Below are positions 16,875 through 25,704 of a DNA stretch of 64,000 nucleotides, piece after piece. The notes below the pieces were generated by a model. It was not told the DNA's origin and did not search any database. It saw only the letters and a program-made list of their open reading frames with translations. Position numbers and translations under genes: made by a program. This DNA is from Pseudovibrio exalbescens DSM 16456 (GTDB lineage Bacteria > Pseudomonadota > Alphaproteobacteria > Rhizobiales > Stappiaceae), in the NCBI RefSeq assembly GCF_000422785.1, contig NZ_AUGS01000018.1, forward strand, positions 1-64,000. The letters run 5' to 3'. Numbering within the stretch: position 1 is the stretch's first letter; the number at the start of each line of letters is the position of its first letter.

Positions 16875-17741
16875 TTACTTGTAGTCAGCAGCCTTGCCTT
16901 GCGACCCAAAGATGCGGATCTTTTCCTGAACCTTTGCCATCATGACTTCTTCACCACGGCCGAGGGAAGTCGCCAGAACAAACTCCTCAGGGTTTTCTTT
17001 CCAGATTTCCTGAACGCCATAGGTAAAGGCCTGACGCAGTTCCGTATCCACGTTCACCTTGGCAACACCAAGGCCGACGGCTTTCATGACCTGCTCATCC
17101 GGCACACCGGAGCCACCATGCAGCACCAATGGCTTCTTCACGATGTCGCGAATTTCCTGAATACGCTCGAAAGCAAGCTTCGGCTCGGACTTGTAAACAC
17201 CATGGGCGGTGCCCACGGAAATCGCCAGATAGTCAACCGTTGTGCGAGTTGCAAATTCCTGCGCTTCTTCGACAGAGGTGATCATGGCGTCGGCTTCATC
17301 AACGGTAATGTCGTCTTCCGTACCACCGATCTTGCCAATCTCACCTTCACAGCCAACGCCCAGAGCATGAGCCACATCAGCAACCGCTTTTGTGATGCGT
17401 ACGTTTTCTTCGAACTCATAACCGGAACCATCGAACATCAAGGACTGGAAGCCCGCCCGGGCTGCTTCCATGGTCTGTTCGAACTTGCGGCTGTGGTCGA
17501 GGTGGATACAAACCGGCACCGTGATGTCACGCATGAAGGTATCGACCATGGCCTTCATTTCATAAAGACCGAGGGTGTTGATCACTTTCTGACCAATCTG
17601 GATCATGATGGGTGCCTGCTCTTGCTCAGCAGCCCGCAAGATCCCCCGAATGGTTTCAGCGTTGTGTGCACTGAACGCGCCGATGGCGTAACCACCTTCC
17701 CAAGCGCGCTTGATCATTTCTTTACCGGATACGTAAGCCAT
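16875..17741 (-). CDS. Class II aldolase, probable sulfofructose-1-phosphate aldolase
   Basis: The 288-residue zinc-dependent aldolase is of the GatY/KbaY/Fba type. Asp82 and His83 (CIHLDHSR), the acidic pair in EGEIGKIGG (132-140), His180 (GTAHGVYK), His208 (LVLHGGSG) and NVDTELR (230-236) are all present. The ordinary reaction splits ketose bisphosphates to DHAP plus an aldehyde. Beside a YihV-type kinase and a YihU-type reductase, cleavage of 6-deoxy-6-sulfofructose 1-phosphate to DHAP and sulfolactaldehyde is the likely job. E. coli uses the class I aldolase YihT; class II SqiA-type aldolases are known from sulfo-EMP2 clusters. Gluconeogenic or tagatose use is the alternative. Confidence 0.85.
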   Translation of the reverse strand: MAYVSGKEMIKRAWEGGYAIGAFSAHNAETIRGILRAAEQEQAPIMIQIGQKVINTLGLYEMKAMVDTFMRDITVPVCIHLDHSRKFEQTMEAARAGFQSLMFDGSGYEFEENVRITKAVADVAHALGVGCEGEIGKIGGTEDDITVDEADAMITSVEEAQEFATRTTVDYLAISVGTAHGVYKSEPKLAFERIQEIRDIVKKPLVLHGGSGVPDEQVMKAVGLGVAKVNVDTELRQAFTYGVQEIWKENPEEFVLATSLGRGEEVMMAKVQEKIRIFGSQGKAADYK

Positions 17742-17887
17742 TCTTAATTCCTCGACTTGAGCTCTCTGTCAAAAGGTCGTTTCGCAGTGGTGTGAGCGTC
17801 TGGCACATCCCCGTGAGGCCCACTCCACGTCAATTCCCGTGTTTGTTGCTCTTACCTTACACCATTACAATCAGATACGAAAGCTAA

Positions 17888-17898
17888 TGTGACCATTT
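17888..17898 (+). promoter_or_regulatory. Motif TGTGACCATTT upstream of the aldolase gene
   Basis: An exact copy of the 11-base motif at 1092-1102 lies 147 bases before the aldolase start, in the 200-base gap between the exporter gene and the aldolase gene. The surrounding AT-rich stretch suggests an internal promoter for aldolase and triosephosphate isomerase. Confidence 0.4.
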
Positions 17899-17941
17899 TT
17901 GTTTATTTAAGGACATAAATAGAGCGTATATGTCCGTAATT

Positions 17942-18685
17942 TTACCATATATGGAGGTTTTTAAGCACAAGCATTGTGCCAATGATCAAAAGCAGACCGT
18001 GAATGATCCCGTGATAATTGATCTTGTAGTGATGCAGCAGGTGATAGGCGAACATTCCAACACTCATGCCAACGATGAAGGCGGGCATCGCGTACAGAAT
18101 GGTTTCCATCACATAGGCATCAAGCAAGCCTTTGGTCCAGAAGCCAGCGATCGCACCAACCATCTGAAGCATAAAGAAGAATACCAGCGTTGACTTTGTC
18201 TGGTGTGCTGTCCAGGGCTGCATGGACGTGTAGGCGATCACCGGCGGCCCCGGCTCTCCCACACTTGCACCGAGCGCACCGGAGAAGAATCCGGTTCCGA
18301 GCGTGATGGGCGGCGATGTTTTCTTGAAAAGAGGCGCTTTGGAGAACAGTGAATACAGGCTGGAAGCGATCAAAACCACGCCCATTGTGATCAGAATTGC
18401 TTCGCCAGGCAAACGCTTGAGCAGGTCTGCACCCAAAAACGAACCGGGGAGCGACCCCACAAACAGGATCAGGCCCGTCCGCCACTGGACATGTTCGCGC
18501 ATTTTCCAAACCAGCGGGAAGGTGACCAGCCAGCCAAACACCCCGGCAATCGGCACAGCAGCTTTAACATCAATAGCGAGCGACAGCAGCGGAACACTGA
18601 CCAGGGCAAGACCAAAGCCTGTCAGGCCCTGGGTAAAGCTGCCCAGAGCGATAATCGCCGAGACGATAATTATTTCGATATACAT
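17942..18685 (-). CDS. TauE/SafE family exporter, candidate for the C3-sulfonate product
   Basis: The 247-residue protein has about eight membrane segments and the duplicated family pattern GFGLALVSVPLLSLAIDVKA (about 23-42) and GALGASVGEPGPPVIAYT near the middle. TauE/SafE proteins export sulfite, sulfoacetate and related anions. The gene lies inside the SQ operon between the epimerase and the aldolase, so export of dihydroxypropanesulfonate (or sulfolactate/sulfite) is the natural inference. No sulfite-releasing enzyme is seen in the window, which favours the C3 product. Confidence 0.82.
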   Translation of the reverse strand: MYIEIIIVSAIIALGSFTQGLTGFGLALVSVPLLSLAIDVKAAVPIAGVFGWLVTFPLVWKMREHVQWRTGLILFVGSLPGSFLGADLLKRLPGEAILITMGVVLIASSLYSLFSKAPLFKKTSPPITLGTGFFSGALGASVGEPGPPVIAYTSMQPWTAHQTKSTLVFFFMLQMVGAIAGFWTKGLLDAYVMETILYAMPAFIVGMSVGMFAYHLLHHYKINYHGIIHGLLLIIGTMLVLKNLHIW

Positions 18686-18747
18686 GATGGGAACTCGACT
18701 GAGTGGCCCCTTTCAAAAGGGACCACTTGTTCAGTTATGCCAGCAAC

Positions 18748-19803
18748 TTAGCGAGTACCAAACCGATGGATGGTTTTGTGCTCGTAAACGTCACCGGGGT
18801 TCAAACGGGCAGAGGGGAAGTGCGCCTTGTTCGGGCTGTCAGGATAACCTTGTGTTTCCAGACACAGACCGCCAAACGCCTCGTACTTGCAGCCGTTACG
18901 ACCGATCCACGTTTTGTTGGAGAGTTTAAACGCGTTGTAGAACTGAATGGCTGGCTGGGTGGTCAGCACCGTCATGAACCGACCGGACGTCGGATCATAA
19001 AGATCAGCCGCCAGCTTATAATCGCCTTCCTGTTCTTGTCCGTTCAAAATGTAGTTGAAGTCGAACGCCGCGCCCTCAACCTTGTCCATGTTTGTCCCGA
19101 TCCGGGTGGAGTTGCGGAAGTCCATGCCGGATCCCGCAACACTCAGGATTTCTCCGGTCGGGATCATGTTCTCGGCAACCGGCGTGTAAAAGTCTGCGAA
19201 CAATTTCAGCTCATGGTCCGCAACGCTGCCGCTGTCATGACCCGCCAGATTGTAGTAGCTATGGTTCACCAGATTGATGACAGTCGGCTTGTCGGTATGG
19301 GCCCGGAAATTGTAGTGCAGCTGGTTTTTCTCATCCAACCCAATGGTATGCGTGACATCCAGCGTCCCCGGATATCCTGACTCCCCATCCACCGAGATGC
19401 GATGAAGATGGACCAAAATCTCTTCGTCGGTTTCTTCCAGATCATAGGCCCAGACATACTTGTCAAAGCCTTTCGAGCCGCCATGAAGATGCTGCACGGT
19501 GGGCGGCTCGTTGGTTTCCAACTGGTAGACGTTGGCGTCAATCTTGAACCGTCCGTCCTGAATGCGGTTGGCAAAACGGCCTGCAATTGCGCCAAAGAAA
19601 GGATGTCCGGCCAGATACTTTTCAAGGGATTCATAACCCAGCACCACGTCCTCGGCCTTGCCGTCCCGGTCCGGTACAACGATCGAGGTAACGATACAGC
19701 CGTAGTTGGTCAAGCTGACCTGCATTCCCTTTGAGTTCTTCAGCGTGATCAGATCCACCCGCTGCCCACCGATCTCACCATAGAGTTCGATTGTCTTTTC
19801 CAT
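18748..19803 (-). CDS. galM: Aldose 1-epimerase, probable sulfoquinovose mutarotase
   Basis: The 351-residue GalM-family mutarotase shows NYGCIVTSIVVPDRDGK near the N-terminus, RFANRIQDGRF, QHLHGGSKGFDK (His acid), VNHSYYNLAGH (His) and a Glu near GGLCLETQGYPD. It interconverts alpha and beta anomers. The enzyme has the full-length GalM form rather than the shorter YihR form. It lies 21 bases downstream of the yihU-type gene in the same direction, so it probably equilibrates the anomers released by the sulfoquinovosidase. Action on ordinary aldoses is the alternative. Confidence 0.88.
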   Translation of the reverse strand: MEKTIELYGEIGGQRVDLITLKNSKGMQVSLTNYGCIVTSIVVPDRDGKAEDVVLGYESLEKYLAGHPFFGAIAGRFANRIQDGRFKIDANVYQLETNEPPTVQHLHGGSKGFDKYVWAYDLEETDEEILVHLHRISVDGESGYPGTLDVTHTIGLDEKNQLHYNFRAHTDKPTVINLVNHSYYNLAGHDSGSVADHELKLFADFYTPVAENMIPTGEILSVAGSGMDFRNSTRIGTNMDKVEGAAFDFNYILNGQEQEGDYKLAADLYDPTSGRFMTVLTTQPAIQFYNAFKLSNKTWIGRNGCKYEAFGGLCLETQGYPDSPNKAHFPSARLNPGDVYEHKTIHRFGTR

Positions 19804-19824
19804 GTTCGTATCTCCCTGCCCGGC

Positions 19825-20718
19825 TTACTTGGCTTTGGTTTCAAGGCCAGACAGTTCGCGCAGTTGCTCCAGAACTGCGGTCCAGTCCTGACGCCCCCGG
19901 CCAGCGGTGCGGCTGATATTGTAAATTTCACGGGAAGCTGCGCCCATTGGTATTGGCACTCCCACCTGGTTGGCCAGATCAAGCGCAATGCCCAGATCCT
20001 TGTGAGCCAGATCAACCATGAAGGCCGGATCCAGATTGCCAGCAAGCACCTTGTTCGGCCACGTCGTGGTGAAGTGTCCCTTGCCTGCCGGCGTGCCGCC
20101 CATGACGGACATGGCGGTGTCAAAGTCGAGACCGATTTTCTCCGCCAGCGCAATCGCTTCAGCTGACAAAACGTTCAAGGCGATGCTCATGTAATTGTTA
20201 ATGATCTTGACACGAATGCCTTTACCCGGTCCGCCGGCGTCAACAGTATCCGACCCCATCAGATCAAACAGCGGCTGCGCCTTGGCGATCTGTTCCTTGG
20301 TCCCGCCTGCGAGGATCAACAGCGTGCCGGCAATCGCGTGATCGGACGTGCGGCCCACCGGCGCTTCCATCATCTGATAACCGTCCTTGGCCAGATCAGC
20401 GATCAGCGCATCCGTTTCAAGAGGATGGATCGTTGACATGTCGATCACCAATGCGTCTTTCGACAACCGCGACACAACGCCGTCTTCACCCAGAAGAACA
20501 TTGCGGACCAACGCCCCATTCGGCAGCATGGTGATCACAAATTCTGCGCCTTCTGCTGTTTCGGCTGGCGACCCACACGCCTTGGCGCCTTGCCCCTGCA
20601 AAGCAGCAACCGCGTCTTTATTAATGTCGTAAACGTTGAGGGTGTGGCCTCCCTTGATCAAATTTGCTGCCATTGCGGCGCCCATCTGACCCAGACCAAC
20701 AAAACCAACAGTCGCCAT
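19825..20718 (-). CDS. yihU: 3-sulfolactaldehyde reductase (YihU type)
   Basis: The 297-residue beta-hydroxyacid dehydrogenase follows E. coli YihU almost residue for residue. The Rossmann motif [16 protein letters not shown] (5-20) is followed by DMSTIHPL, the substrate loop APVGRTS with Arg123, catalytic Lys171, and Asn174/Ser178 in KIINNYMS, and then GKGHFTT. The product of the YihU reaction is 2,3-dihydroxypropane-1-sulfonate, with NADH oxidised. It is the first gene of the minus-strand SQ operon. No sulfolactaldehyde dehydrogenase is seen, so DHPS is the expected end product. Confidence 0.95.
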   Translation of the reverse strand: MATVGFVGLGQMGAAMAANLIKGGHTLNVYDINKDAVAALQGQGAKACGSPAETAEGAEFVITMLPNGALVRNVLLGEDGVVSRLSKDALVIDMSTIHPLETDALIADLAKDGYQMMEAPVGRTSDHAIAGTLLILAGGTKEQIAKAQPLFDLMGSDTVDAGGPGKGIRVKIINNYMSIALNVLSAEAIALAEKIGLDFDTAMSVMGGTPAGKGHFTTTWPNKVLAGNLDPAFMVDLAHKDLGIALDLANQVGVPIPMGAASREIYNISRTAGRGRQDWTAVLEQLRELSGLETKAK

Positions 20719-20732
20719 ACCAAGTCCTCACT

Positions 20733-20761
20733 TGTGATCATTTATGTTCGTTATTGAACAT
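20733..20761. promoter_or_regulatory. Candidate regulator sites in the divergent yihU/yihV promoter region
   Basis: TGTGATCATTT (20733-20743) is a one-base variant of the motif at 1092 and 17888. Directly next to it ATGTTC (20744-20749) and GAACAT (20756-20761) form an inverted repeat around six bases. The 190-base region 20719-20908 separates the yihU-type operon from the kinase-csqR pair and is AT-rich. Confidence 0.45.
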
Positions 20762-20908
20762 TAGCCCCTAATAAGGGCAAAATACAACACATTTTGATTG
20801 TTTTTTGCCGGTTTTGGTGGTATTTTTTCATTAAATGAGTGTTTGTCCGTTCGTATTTACACGCAGATTTGGACCAAAAACACCTGCAATGCTAGAAAAG
20901 GGTAGCCA

Positions 20909-21802
20909 ATGACCATCGCTTGCGTAGGGATCACAGTGCTCGATCGTGTATTCCGAGTCTCTGAATTGCCAACCACTGGCGGCAAGTTTGTTGCCAAGAA
21001 GTACTTTGAAATTGGCGGCGGTCCGGCTGCAACAGCAGCAGTTGCCATTAGCAAGCTGGGACATCCGGTGGAGTTTATTGGCCGAGTTGGCGCGGACGAT
21101 GTGGCGCAAGCCATGCAAAGAGAATTCACCCAATACGGTGTGGGCCAGGCACATATTCGCACGATAGACGGTGCTACATCGTCATTTTCGGCCATTCTTG
21201 TGGATGACGCGGGCGAGCGCATGATCATCAACTATCAGGACGATCAACTGAGTCGTGATCCTGAGTGGCTCAAACAGATCAATTTCGATCAGTTCCAATC
21301 AGTGCTGTGTGACGTGCGCTGGATCGCCGGTGCCAAGCATGCTCTGGAACAAGCCAAGTCCCTTGGAATTCCTAGTGTTTTGGATGCCGACATCACCCCG
21401 GAAGACATTGGCGAACTGGTCGCATTGGCCGACCACGTCGCGTTTTCCGAACCTGGATTGGCGAAATTCTCACAGGTTGATGACCCCTTAGAGGGATTGC
21501 GCATTGCTCAAACGAAAACCGATGGTACAGTTTATGTAACAGTTGGCTCAAAAGGGTGCTACTGGCTGGAAGGGGATGAGCTCTGTCACCAACCGGGCTT
21601 CAAGGTTGATGTGGTTGACACAACCGGAGCAGGCGACGTTTTCCACGGCGCCTTTGCATTGGCAGTAGCGGACCAAATGTCGGCGCGAGACGCCGTCACG
21701 TTCTCCAGCGCAGTCGCCGCGTTGAAATGCACCAAGATGGGCGGTCGCGAAGGTGTTCCGGACCGGAGCACGGCAGAAGCGTTCATCAAGGCCAACGCCT
21801 AG
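20909..21802 (+). CDS. yihV: 6-deoxy-6-sulfofructose kinase (YihV type)
   Basis: The 297-residue PfkB-family kinase is close to E. coli YihV throughout. The N-terminal GGGPAATAAVA (37-47) and the C-terminal DTTGAGD (237-243, catalytic Asp243) frame the sugar- and ATP-binding sites. Lys26, Asn108 and Arg137 line up with YihV Lys27, Asn109 and Arg138, the residues I recall as sulfonate-binding. It phosphorylates sulfofructose at C1. It is divergent from yihU and followed after 77 bases by its regulator gene. Confidence 0.93.
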   Translation: MTIACVGITVLDRVFRVSELPTTGGKFVAKKYFEIGGGPAATAAVAISKLGHPVEFIGRVGADDVAQAMQREFTQYGVGQAHIRTIDGATSSFSAILVDDAGERMIINYQDDQLSRDPEWLKQINFDQFQSVLCDVRWIAGAKHALEQAKSLGIPSVLDADITPEDIGELVALADHVAFSEPGLAKFSQVDDPLEGLRIAQTKTDGTVYVTVGSKGCYWLEGDELCHQPGFKVDVVDTTGAGDVFHGAFALAVADQMSARDAVTFSSAVAALKCTKMGGREGVPDRSTAEAFIKANA

Positions 21803-21879
21803 AAAAACCGGGGACCACAAACGCCGTTGAACAAGCACGGGCATTTGAGGCACCCTGTCGAAAGTTGGAACAGAAACAG

Positions 21880-22653
21880 ATGCCGGATGCCGTGATTGTT
21901 GGAAACCTACGCCACGAAAAGCTGATCAAGGAAGTCAACGACAAGGGCTATGTGAGCGTCGAGGAGCTGGCTGAGCTGCTTGACGTTTCCGCCCAAACCA
22001 TTCGTCGTGACATCAAGAAACTCAGTGAACAGAAGCTGGTGGTTCGACACCATGGCGGCGCAGGGCGCAGCTCCAGTGTCGTGAACCTAGATTACGCTGT
22101 TCGTCAGGTTTCGGAAACGGAAGAAAAGGAAGCCATCGGCGCCGCGATTGCTGAGCACATTCCCGACAATTCGTCCGTTTTCATTTCAATTGGCACCACA
22201 ACGGAAATCATTGCCAAGCACTTGCTCAAAAAGCAGGGCCTGAGGGTGATTACCAACAGCTTGCGCGTGGCCAACGTTCTGTATCAGAAAAACGACTTCA
22301 ACGTGATGGTGCCAGGAGGCAAGCTGCGCAGCACGAACGGCGGTATTGTGGGCTCAACCGCACTGGAATTCGTCAACCATTTCCGGGTGGACTATCTGAT
22401 TACCAGTTGCGGCTCCATCGATACGGACGGGACCCTGCTGGACTATGATTTCAACGAGGTTGTGGTTGTACAAAGCATGATGAAAACGGCGCGCAACGTG
22501 TTCATTGCCGCAGATTCCACGAAATTCTCCACCACGGCAGCGGTGGAAGTGGGTCACATCAAGAACGCTACCGCCTTGTTCACCGATGCCACCCCTCCGG
22601 CGGACATCAACATGCAGCTTACGCAGCATGGGGTTAAGCTTGTGATCGTCTAG
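21880..22653 (+). CDS. csqR: DeoR-family repressor of SQ catabolism (CsqR/YihW type)
   Basis: The start is taken at ATG 21880, giving 257 residues, close to the 261 of E. coli CsqR. The frame is open to 21727, but that extension overlaps the kinase and has no DeoR-like sequence. The N-terminal winged helix has VSVEELAELLDVSAQTIRRD. The body contains KLSEQKLVVRHHGGAGR, SIGTTTEIIAKHLL and RVITNSLRVANVLY, all shared with CsqR. DeoR repressors usually respond to a phosphorylated sugar or pathway intermediate. Candidate sites are the shared motifs at 1092, 17888 and 20733. Confidence 0.93.
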   Translation: MPDAVIVGNLRHEKLIKEVNDKGYVSVEELAELLDVSAQTIRRDIKKLSEQKLVVRHHGGAGRSSSVVNLDYAVRQVSETEEKEAIGAAIAEHIPDNSSVFISIGTTTEIIAKHLLKKQGLRVITNSLRVANVLYQKNDFNVMVPGGKLRSTNGGIVGSTALEFVNHFRVDYLITSCGSIDTDGTLLDYDFNEVVVVQSMMKTARNVFIAADSTKFSTTAAVEVGHIKNATALFTDATPPADINMQLTQHGVKLVIV

Positions 22654-22683
22654 CAATCCTGCACAAAACAAATTCCTGAGACA

Positions 22684-22714
22684 GGCCGCCGGGGAGCTCC
22701 CGGCGGCCTTCTTC
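22684..22714 (+). terminator. Rho-independent terminator after csqR
   Basis: GGCCGCCGGG (22684-22693) and CCCGGCGGCC (22699-22708) form a perfect 10-bp stem around GAGCT, followed by TTCTTC. It ends the kinase-regulator unit just before the convergent TerC-type gene. Confidence 0.8.
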
Positions 22715-22715
22715 A

Positions 22716-24296
22716 TCAATGGCTTTCGCCTGCGACAAGCCGTTCGCTCGGCGCGGGACGGATCAAGACCCGATCAATGGCGCGGCCATTCATGGCCATC
22801 ACCTCAAACTCCAGAGAGCCGGCCGTGACGCGCTGGCCTGCCTCGGGAAGGCGTCCCATCTGCCACAGAATATAGCCGGCAAGCGTCGAATATCGGTCCG
22901 CTGCGTCTGAGAGGTCCATATCCAGCAACTGCGATATCTTGCGGATATCGATCCAGCCGCTCACCAGCCATGAGCCATCCTCATTTTGCTCAATGAGCAG
23001 ATGCTCTTCGTCCTCCTCAGGAAACTCGCCAGCAATCACTTCCAGCACGTCAATGGGGGTCACGATGCCCTCCATTTCCCCGTACTCGTCCACCACCACA
23101 GCCATCTGAAGCGGTGAGTTGCGCAACTGTTCCATGACTCTCAAAACGGAAACGCTCTCATGCACAATCAACGGCTGGCGCAAGGAACGCTCGTAGTTGA
23201 TTTCCCCTTCCTCCAGGAGGTCACGCAGCAAGTCCTTGGCAAGGGCCACCCCAAGGAAGTCATCCAGCTTGCCTCGTGCTATCGGATAGCGGGTGTGCCC
23301 TGCCTCCAAAATCTTGTGGCGCAGCTGTTCCTTTGGCAACGTAACGTCCAGCCAGTCCACCTCAATGCGCGGGGTCATGGCGGAGGTGGCAGGGCGTTGG
23401 GCCAACGTCAGCACACCTTCGATCATTTCCTTTTCCTCTGAGGAAAACAGGTTGTTTTCGGCGGCTCGCTCTGCAATCAGATCAGCCCCTTCACCAAGCG
23501 GGATCTCTTCTCGGCCTCCACCCAGCAATCGCAGTACCGCACTGGCCGTACGTTGACGCAGGTCGCCTTTCGTCACCAGCTTTTCCCGGTTGCGGCGCGC
23601 TGTCTGGTTGGCGGCTTCAATCAGAATGGAGAAGCCGATTGCCGCGTACAGATAGCCCTTCGGAATGTGGAAGCCGAACCCTTCAACAATCAACGAAAAG
23701 CCGATCATCATCAGGAAACCAAGGCAAAGGATCACAACCGTTGGATGGCGCGATACGAAATTCATCAGCGGCTTGGAGGCCAGCATCATCACGCCAATGG
23801 CGATGATCACGGCAATCATCATTACGCTGAGTTCGTCTACCATCCCGACCGCTGTAATCACGCTGTCGAGCGAGAACACGGCATCCAGCACGACGATCTG
23901 CACAATCACCTGCCAGAAAACGCCGTTAGCGAGATTGCCTTGCCTTTTTGTAGCCGCGCCTTCCAGACGTTCATGCAGCTCTTTTGTCCCCTTGAACAGC
24001 AAGAACAAACCGCCGAAGAGCATGATCAGATCCCGGCCGGAGAAATCCATCCCGAATACGGTAAAAAGCGGCTGCGTGAGCGACACGATCCACGCGATCG
24101 ACGCAAGCAGGACCAAGCGCATGACCAAGGCCAGTGACAGGCCGACAAGCCGCGCCTTGTCCCGTTGATGTGGAGGGAGTTTATCAGCCAAAATCGCGAT
24201 AAAGACGAGATTGTCGATACCCAGAACAATCTCAAGAAGAACGAGCGTTGCCAGACCCGCCCATATGGCGGGATCGGACATCCATTCAAATAGCAT
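22716..24296 (-). CDS. TerC membrane domain fused to CBS pair and CorC/HlyC domain (YegH/YoaE type)
   Basis: The 526-residue protein has an N-terminal TerC domain with about seven membrane spans ([20 protein letters not shown] near 21-40, and [17 protein letters not shown] near 140-156, each with the paired acidic residues of TerC). A cytosolic CBS pair follows (about 300-430: [35 protein letters not shown]), then a C-terminal CorC/HlyC domain (about 440-520). Such proteins are thought to move or sense divalent metals such as Mn2+. It converges on csqR and is probably unrelated to SQ use. Confidence 0.92.
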   Translation of the reverse strand: MLFEWMSDPAIWAGLATLVLLEIVLGIDNLVFIAILADKLPPHQRDKARLVGLSLALVMRLVLLASIAWIVSLTQPLFTVFGMDFSGRDLIMLFGGLFLLFKGTKELHERLEGAATKRQGNLANGVFWQVIVQIVVLDAVFSLDSVITAVGMVDELSVMMIAVIIAIGVMMLASKPLMNFVSRHPTVVILCLGFLMMIGFSLIVEGFGFHIPKGYLYAAIGFSILIEAANQTARRNREKLVTKGDLRQRTASAVLRLLGGGREEIPLGEGADLIAERAAENNLFSSEEKEMIEGVLTLAQRPATSAMTPRIEVDWLDVTLPKEQLRHKILEAGHTRYPIARGKLDDFLGVALAKDLLRDLLEEGEINYERSLRQPLIVHESVSVLRVMEQLRNSPLQMAVVVDEYGEMEGIVTPIDVLEVIAGEFPEEDEEHLLIEQNEDGSWLVSGWIDIRKISQLLDMDLSDAADRYSTLAGYILWQMGRLPEAGQRVTAGSLEFEVMAMNGRAIDRVLIRPAPSERLVAGESH

Positions 24297-24651
24297 TACA
24301 TGCGTTCGGCGCGTTTTGGCGCAACCGCTCCTTTTCTACTGTTGGTCGAGAAGTAAGTATGATTGCCCATTGTGGCAATACAGCCAATGGCCATGGCATT
24401 GCCACAGGCATGAAGACGAGACAGGAATGAACCAGTTAACTGCGTGTTTGACGTCCTCAGACCGCGAAACCGTGCCGCTCTTTCGTGCGGTCCAAAAAAG
24501 AGCGTTGCGTATATCGGGAAGCATCTCCGATGTTTCAATTCAGGGATTTTCCAGATATCGCTTTGTCCAGCAGCTTCGCTCATTATCATGTTCATATTAC
24601 AAGCGCTTGGCGCTTGCAGCTCACTCATCATATTTAGCACTGGAGCCAATA
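24297..24651. other. Divergent intergenic region with a long inverted repeat
   Basis: This gap separates the TerC-type gene (minus) from the oxidoreductase gene (plus). TGTGGCAAT (24371-24379) and ATTGCCACA (24398-24406) are perfect reverse complements, and the 18-base interior is itself partly self-complementary (CCAATGG/CCATGG), so a strong hairpin or an operator is possible. The open frame running through it into the oxidoreductase lacks oxidoreductase-like sequence before 24652. No Mn-responsive riboswitch core was recognised. Confidence 0.5.
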
Positions 24652-25704
24652 ATGCCACCTGTTCGCCTTGCTGTCGTCGGTTTGGGCATGGCCGCCCGCC
24701 CCCATTTTGCAGCTCTAGCCGAGCTGTCCGGAACGGTTGAGATTGCAGGCCTTTATGCCCGCACACGCGACAAAGCCGAGGCCGCCGCGACTGAACATGG
24801 ATGCAAGGCGTTCCACAGTGCGGAGGAAATAGCGCAAGATTCTTCCATCGACGCCGTTCTATTGTTAACCCCGCCCAACCAACGACGCGAGCTTGTTCAG
24901 CTCTTCGCCGGTGCCGGCAAGCATATTCTCTGCGAAAAGCCGTTGGAGCGCGATTTGGATGCGGCGCGTGAATTGGTTGAGATCTGCGCGGGTGCCGGTG
25001 TGACCCTGGCGATGGTTTTCCAGAACCGTTTCAAGGCCGGTGCGCTGCATTTGCGTCAAATCATGCAGGACAATGCCTTGGGCGACATTGCCCTTGTGCG
25101 GGCCACTCTGCCGTGGTGGCGGGAGCAAGCCTATTATGACACCCCCGGCCGAGGCACTTATGAGCGAGACGGCGGCGGCGTCCTGATTACTCAGGCCATT
25201 CACTTGCTTGACATGATGCTCAGCGTTACAGGCCCTGTGAGCGCGGTTCAGGCCTTGTGCGCGACGACCCGGTTGCACGATCTGGAGGCGGAGGATTTTT
25301 GCAGCGCTGCCCTTATCTTTGAAGATGGCGGCTATGGGTCACTGTTTGCCTCTACCGCCACCTATCCCAGCCAACCGGAAACACTGGTCATCGATGGCAC
25401 CCGGGGCACAGCGACACTTCAGGGCGAGCAACTCACCGTACATTGGCGCGATGGCGTGGAGGAACGTATCGGCGCGGCCACACCCATGGCCGATGGATCG
25501 GATCCAATGGACTTTTCCTGCGAATGGCACCGGGAACTGATCCGAGATTTTGCCCATAGCGTTCAAAAGAGAACAAAGCCCATGATCACGGGCGCTGAGG
25601 CGCTGGATGTCCACGCCTTGATTACCGCTTTGATGGACAGTTCCAAAACTGGCGAGAAGGTGAAGGTGCCATCAACTGGCTATGTGGGTCGGGGAACATC
25701 TTGA
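24652..25704 (+). CDS. Gfo/Idh/MocA family NAD(P)-dependent oxidoreductase
   Basis: The start is ATG 24652 with GGAG at 24642, giving 350 residues; a longer frame from 24211 is not supported. The N-terminal Rossmann domain begins VRLAVVGLGMAARPHF and carries the family motif CEKPL (about 100), followed by the substrate domain with GGGVLITQAIHLLDMM (about 180-195), which contains the family His. These enzymes oxidise or epimerise sugars, inositols and sugar acids. The nearby galactonate dehydratase suggests sugar-acid catabolism. NAD-dependent sulfoquinovosidases (GH188) are also of this fold, so a link to the SQ genes is a weaker possibility. Confidence 0.88.
   Translation: MPPVRLAVVGLGMAARPHFAALAELSGTVEIAGLYARTRDKAEAAATEHGCKAFHSAEEIAQDSSIDAVLLLTPPNQRRELVQLFAGAGKHILCEKPLERDLDAARELVEICAGAGVTLAMVFQNRFKAGALHLRQIMQDNALGDIALVRATLPWWREQAYYDTPGRGTYERDGGGVLITQAIHLLDMMLSVTGPVSAVQALCATTRLHDLEAEDFCSAALIFEDGGYGSLFASTATYPSQPETLVIDGTRGTATLQGEQLTVHWRDGVEERIGAATPMADGSDPMDFSCEWHRELIRDFAHSVQKRTKPMITGAEALDVHALITALMDSSKTGEKVKVPSTGYVGRGTS

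Noticed and set aside
16875-17741. Plain fructose-bisphosphate aldolase of central metabolism
   Set aside because: Family signatures alone would allow it, but its place between the TauE exporter and tpi genes of the YihU-led operon favours the sulfofructose-phosphate role; kept as an alternative in the entry.
21727-21879. Longer N-terminus for the DeoR regulator
   Set aside because: It overlaps the kinase coding region and lacks DeoR-like sequence; ATG 21880 gives the expected length and N-terminus.
24211-24651. 147-residue N-terminal extension of the Gfo/Idh/MocA protein
   Set aside because: The Rossmann fold begins right after ATG 24652, which has its own ribosome-binding site; the extension overlaps the TerC-type gene.
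24297-24651. Manganese (yybP-ykoY) riboswitch upstream of the TerC-type gene
   Set aside because: TerC genes often carry one, but the conserved core could not be found on the minus strand; only a plain inverted repeat is present.
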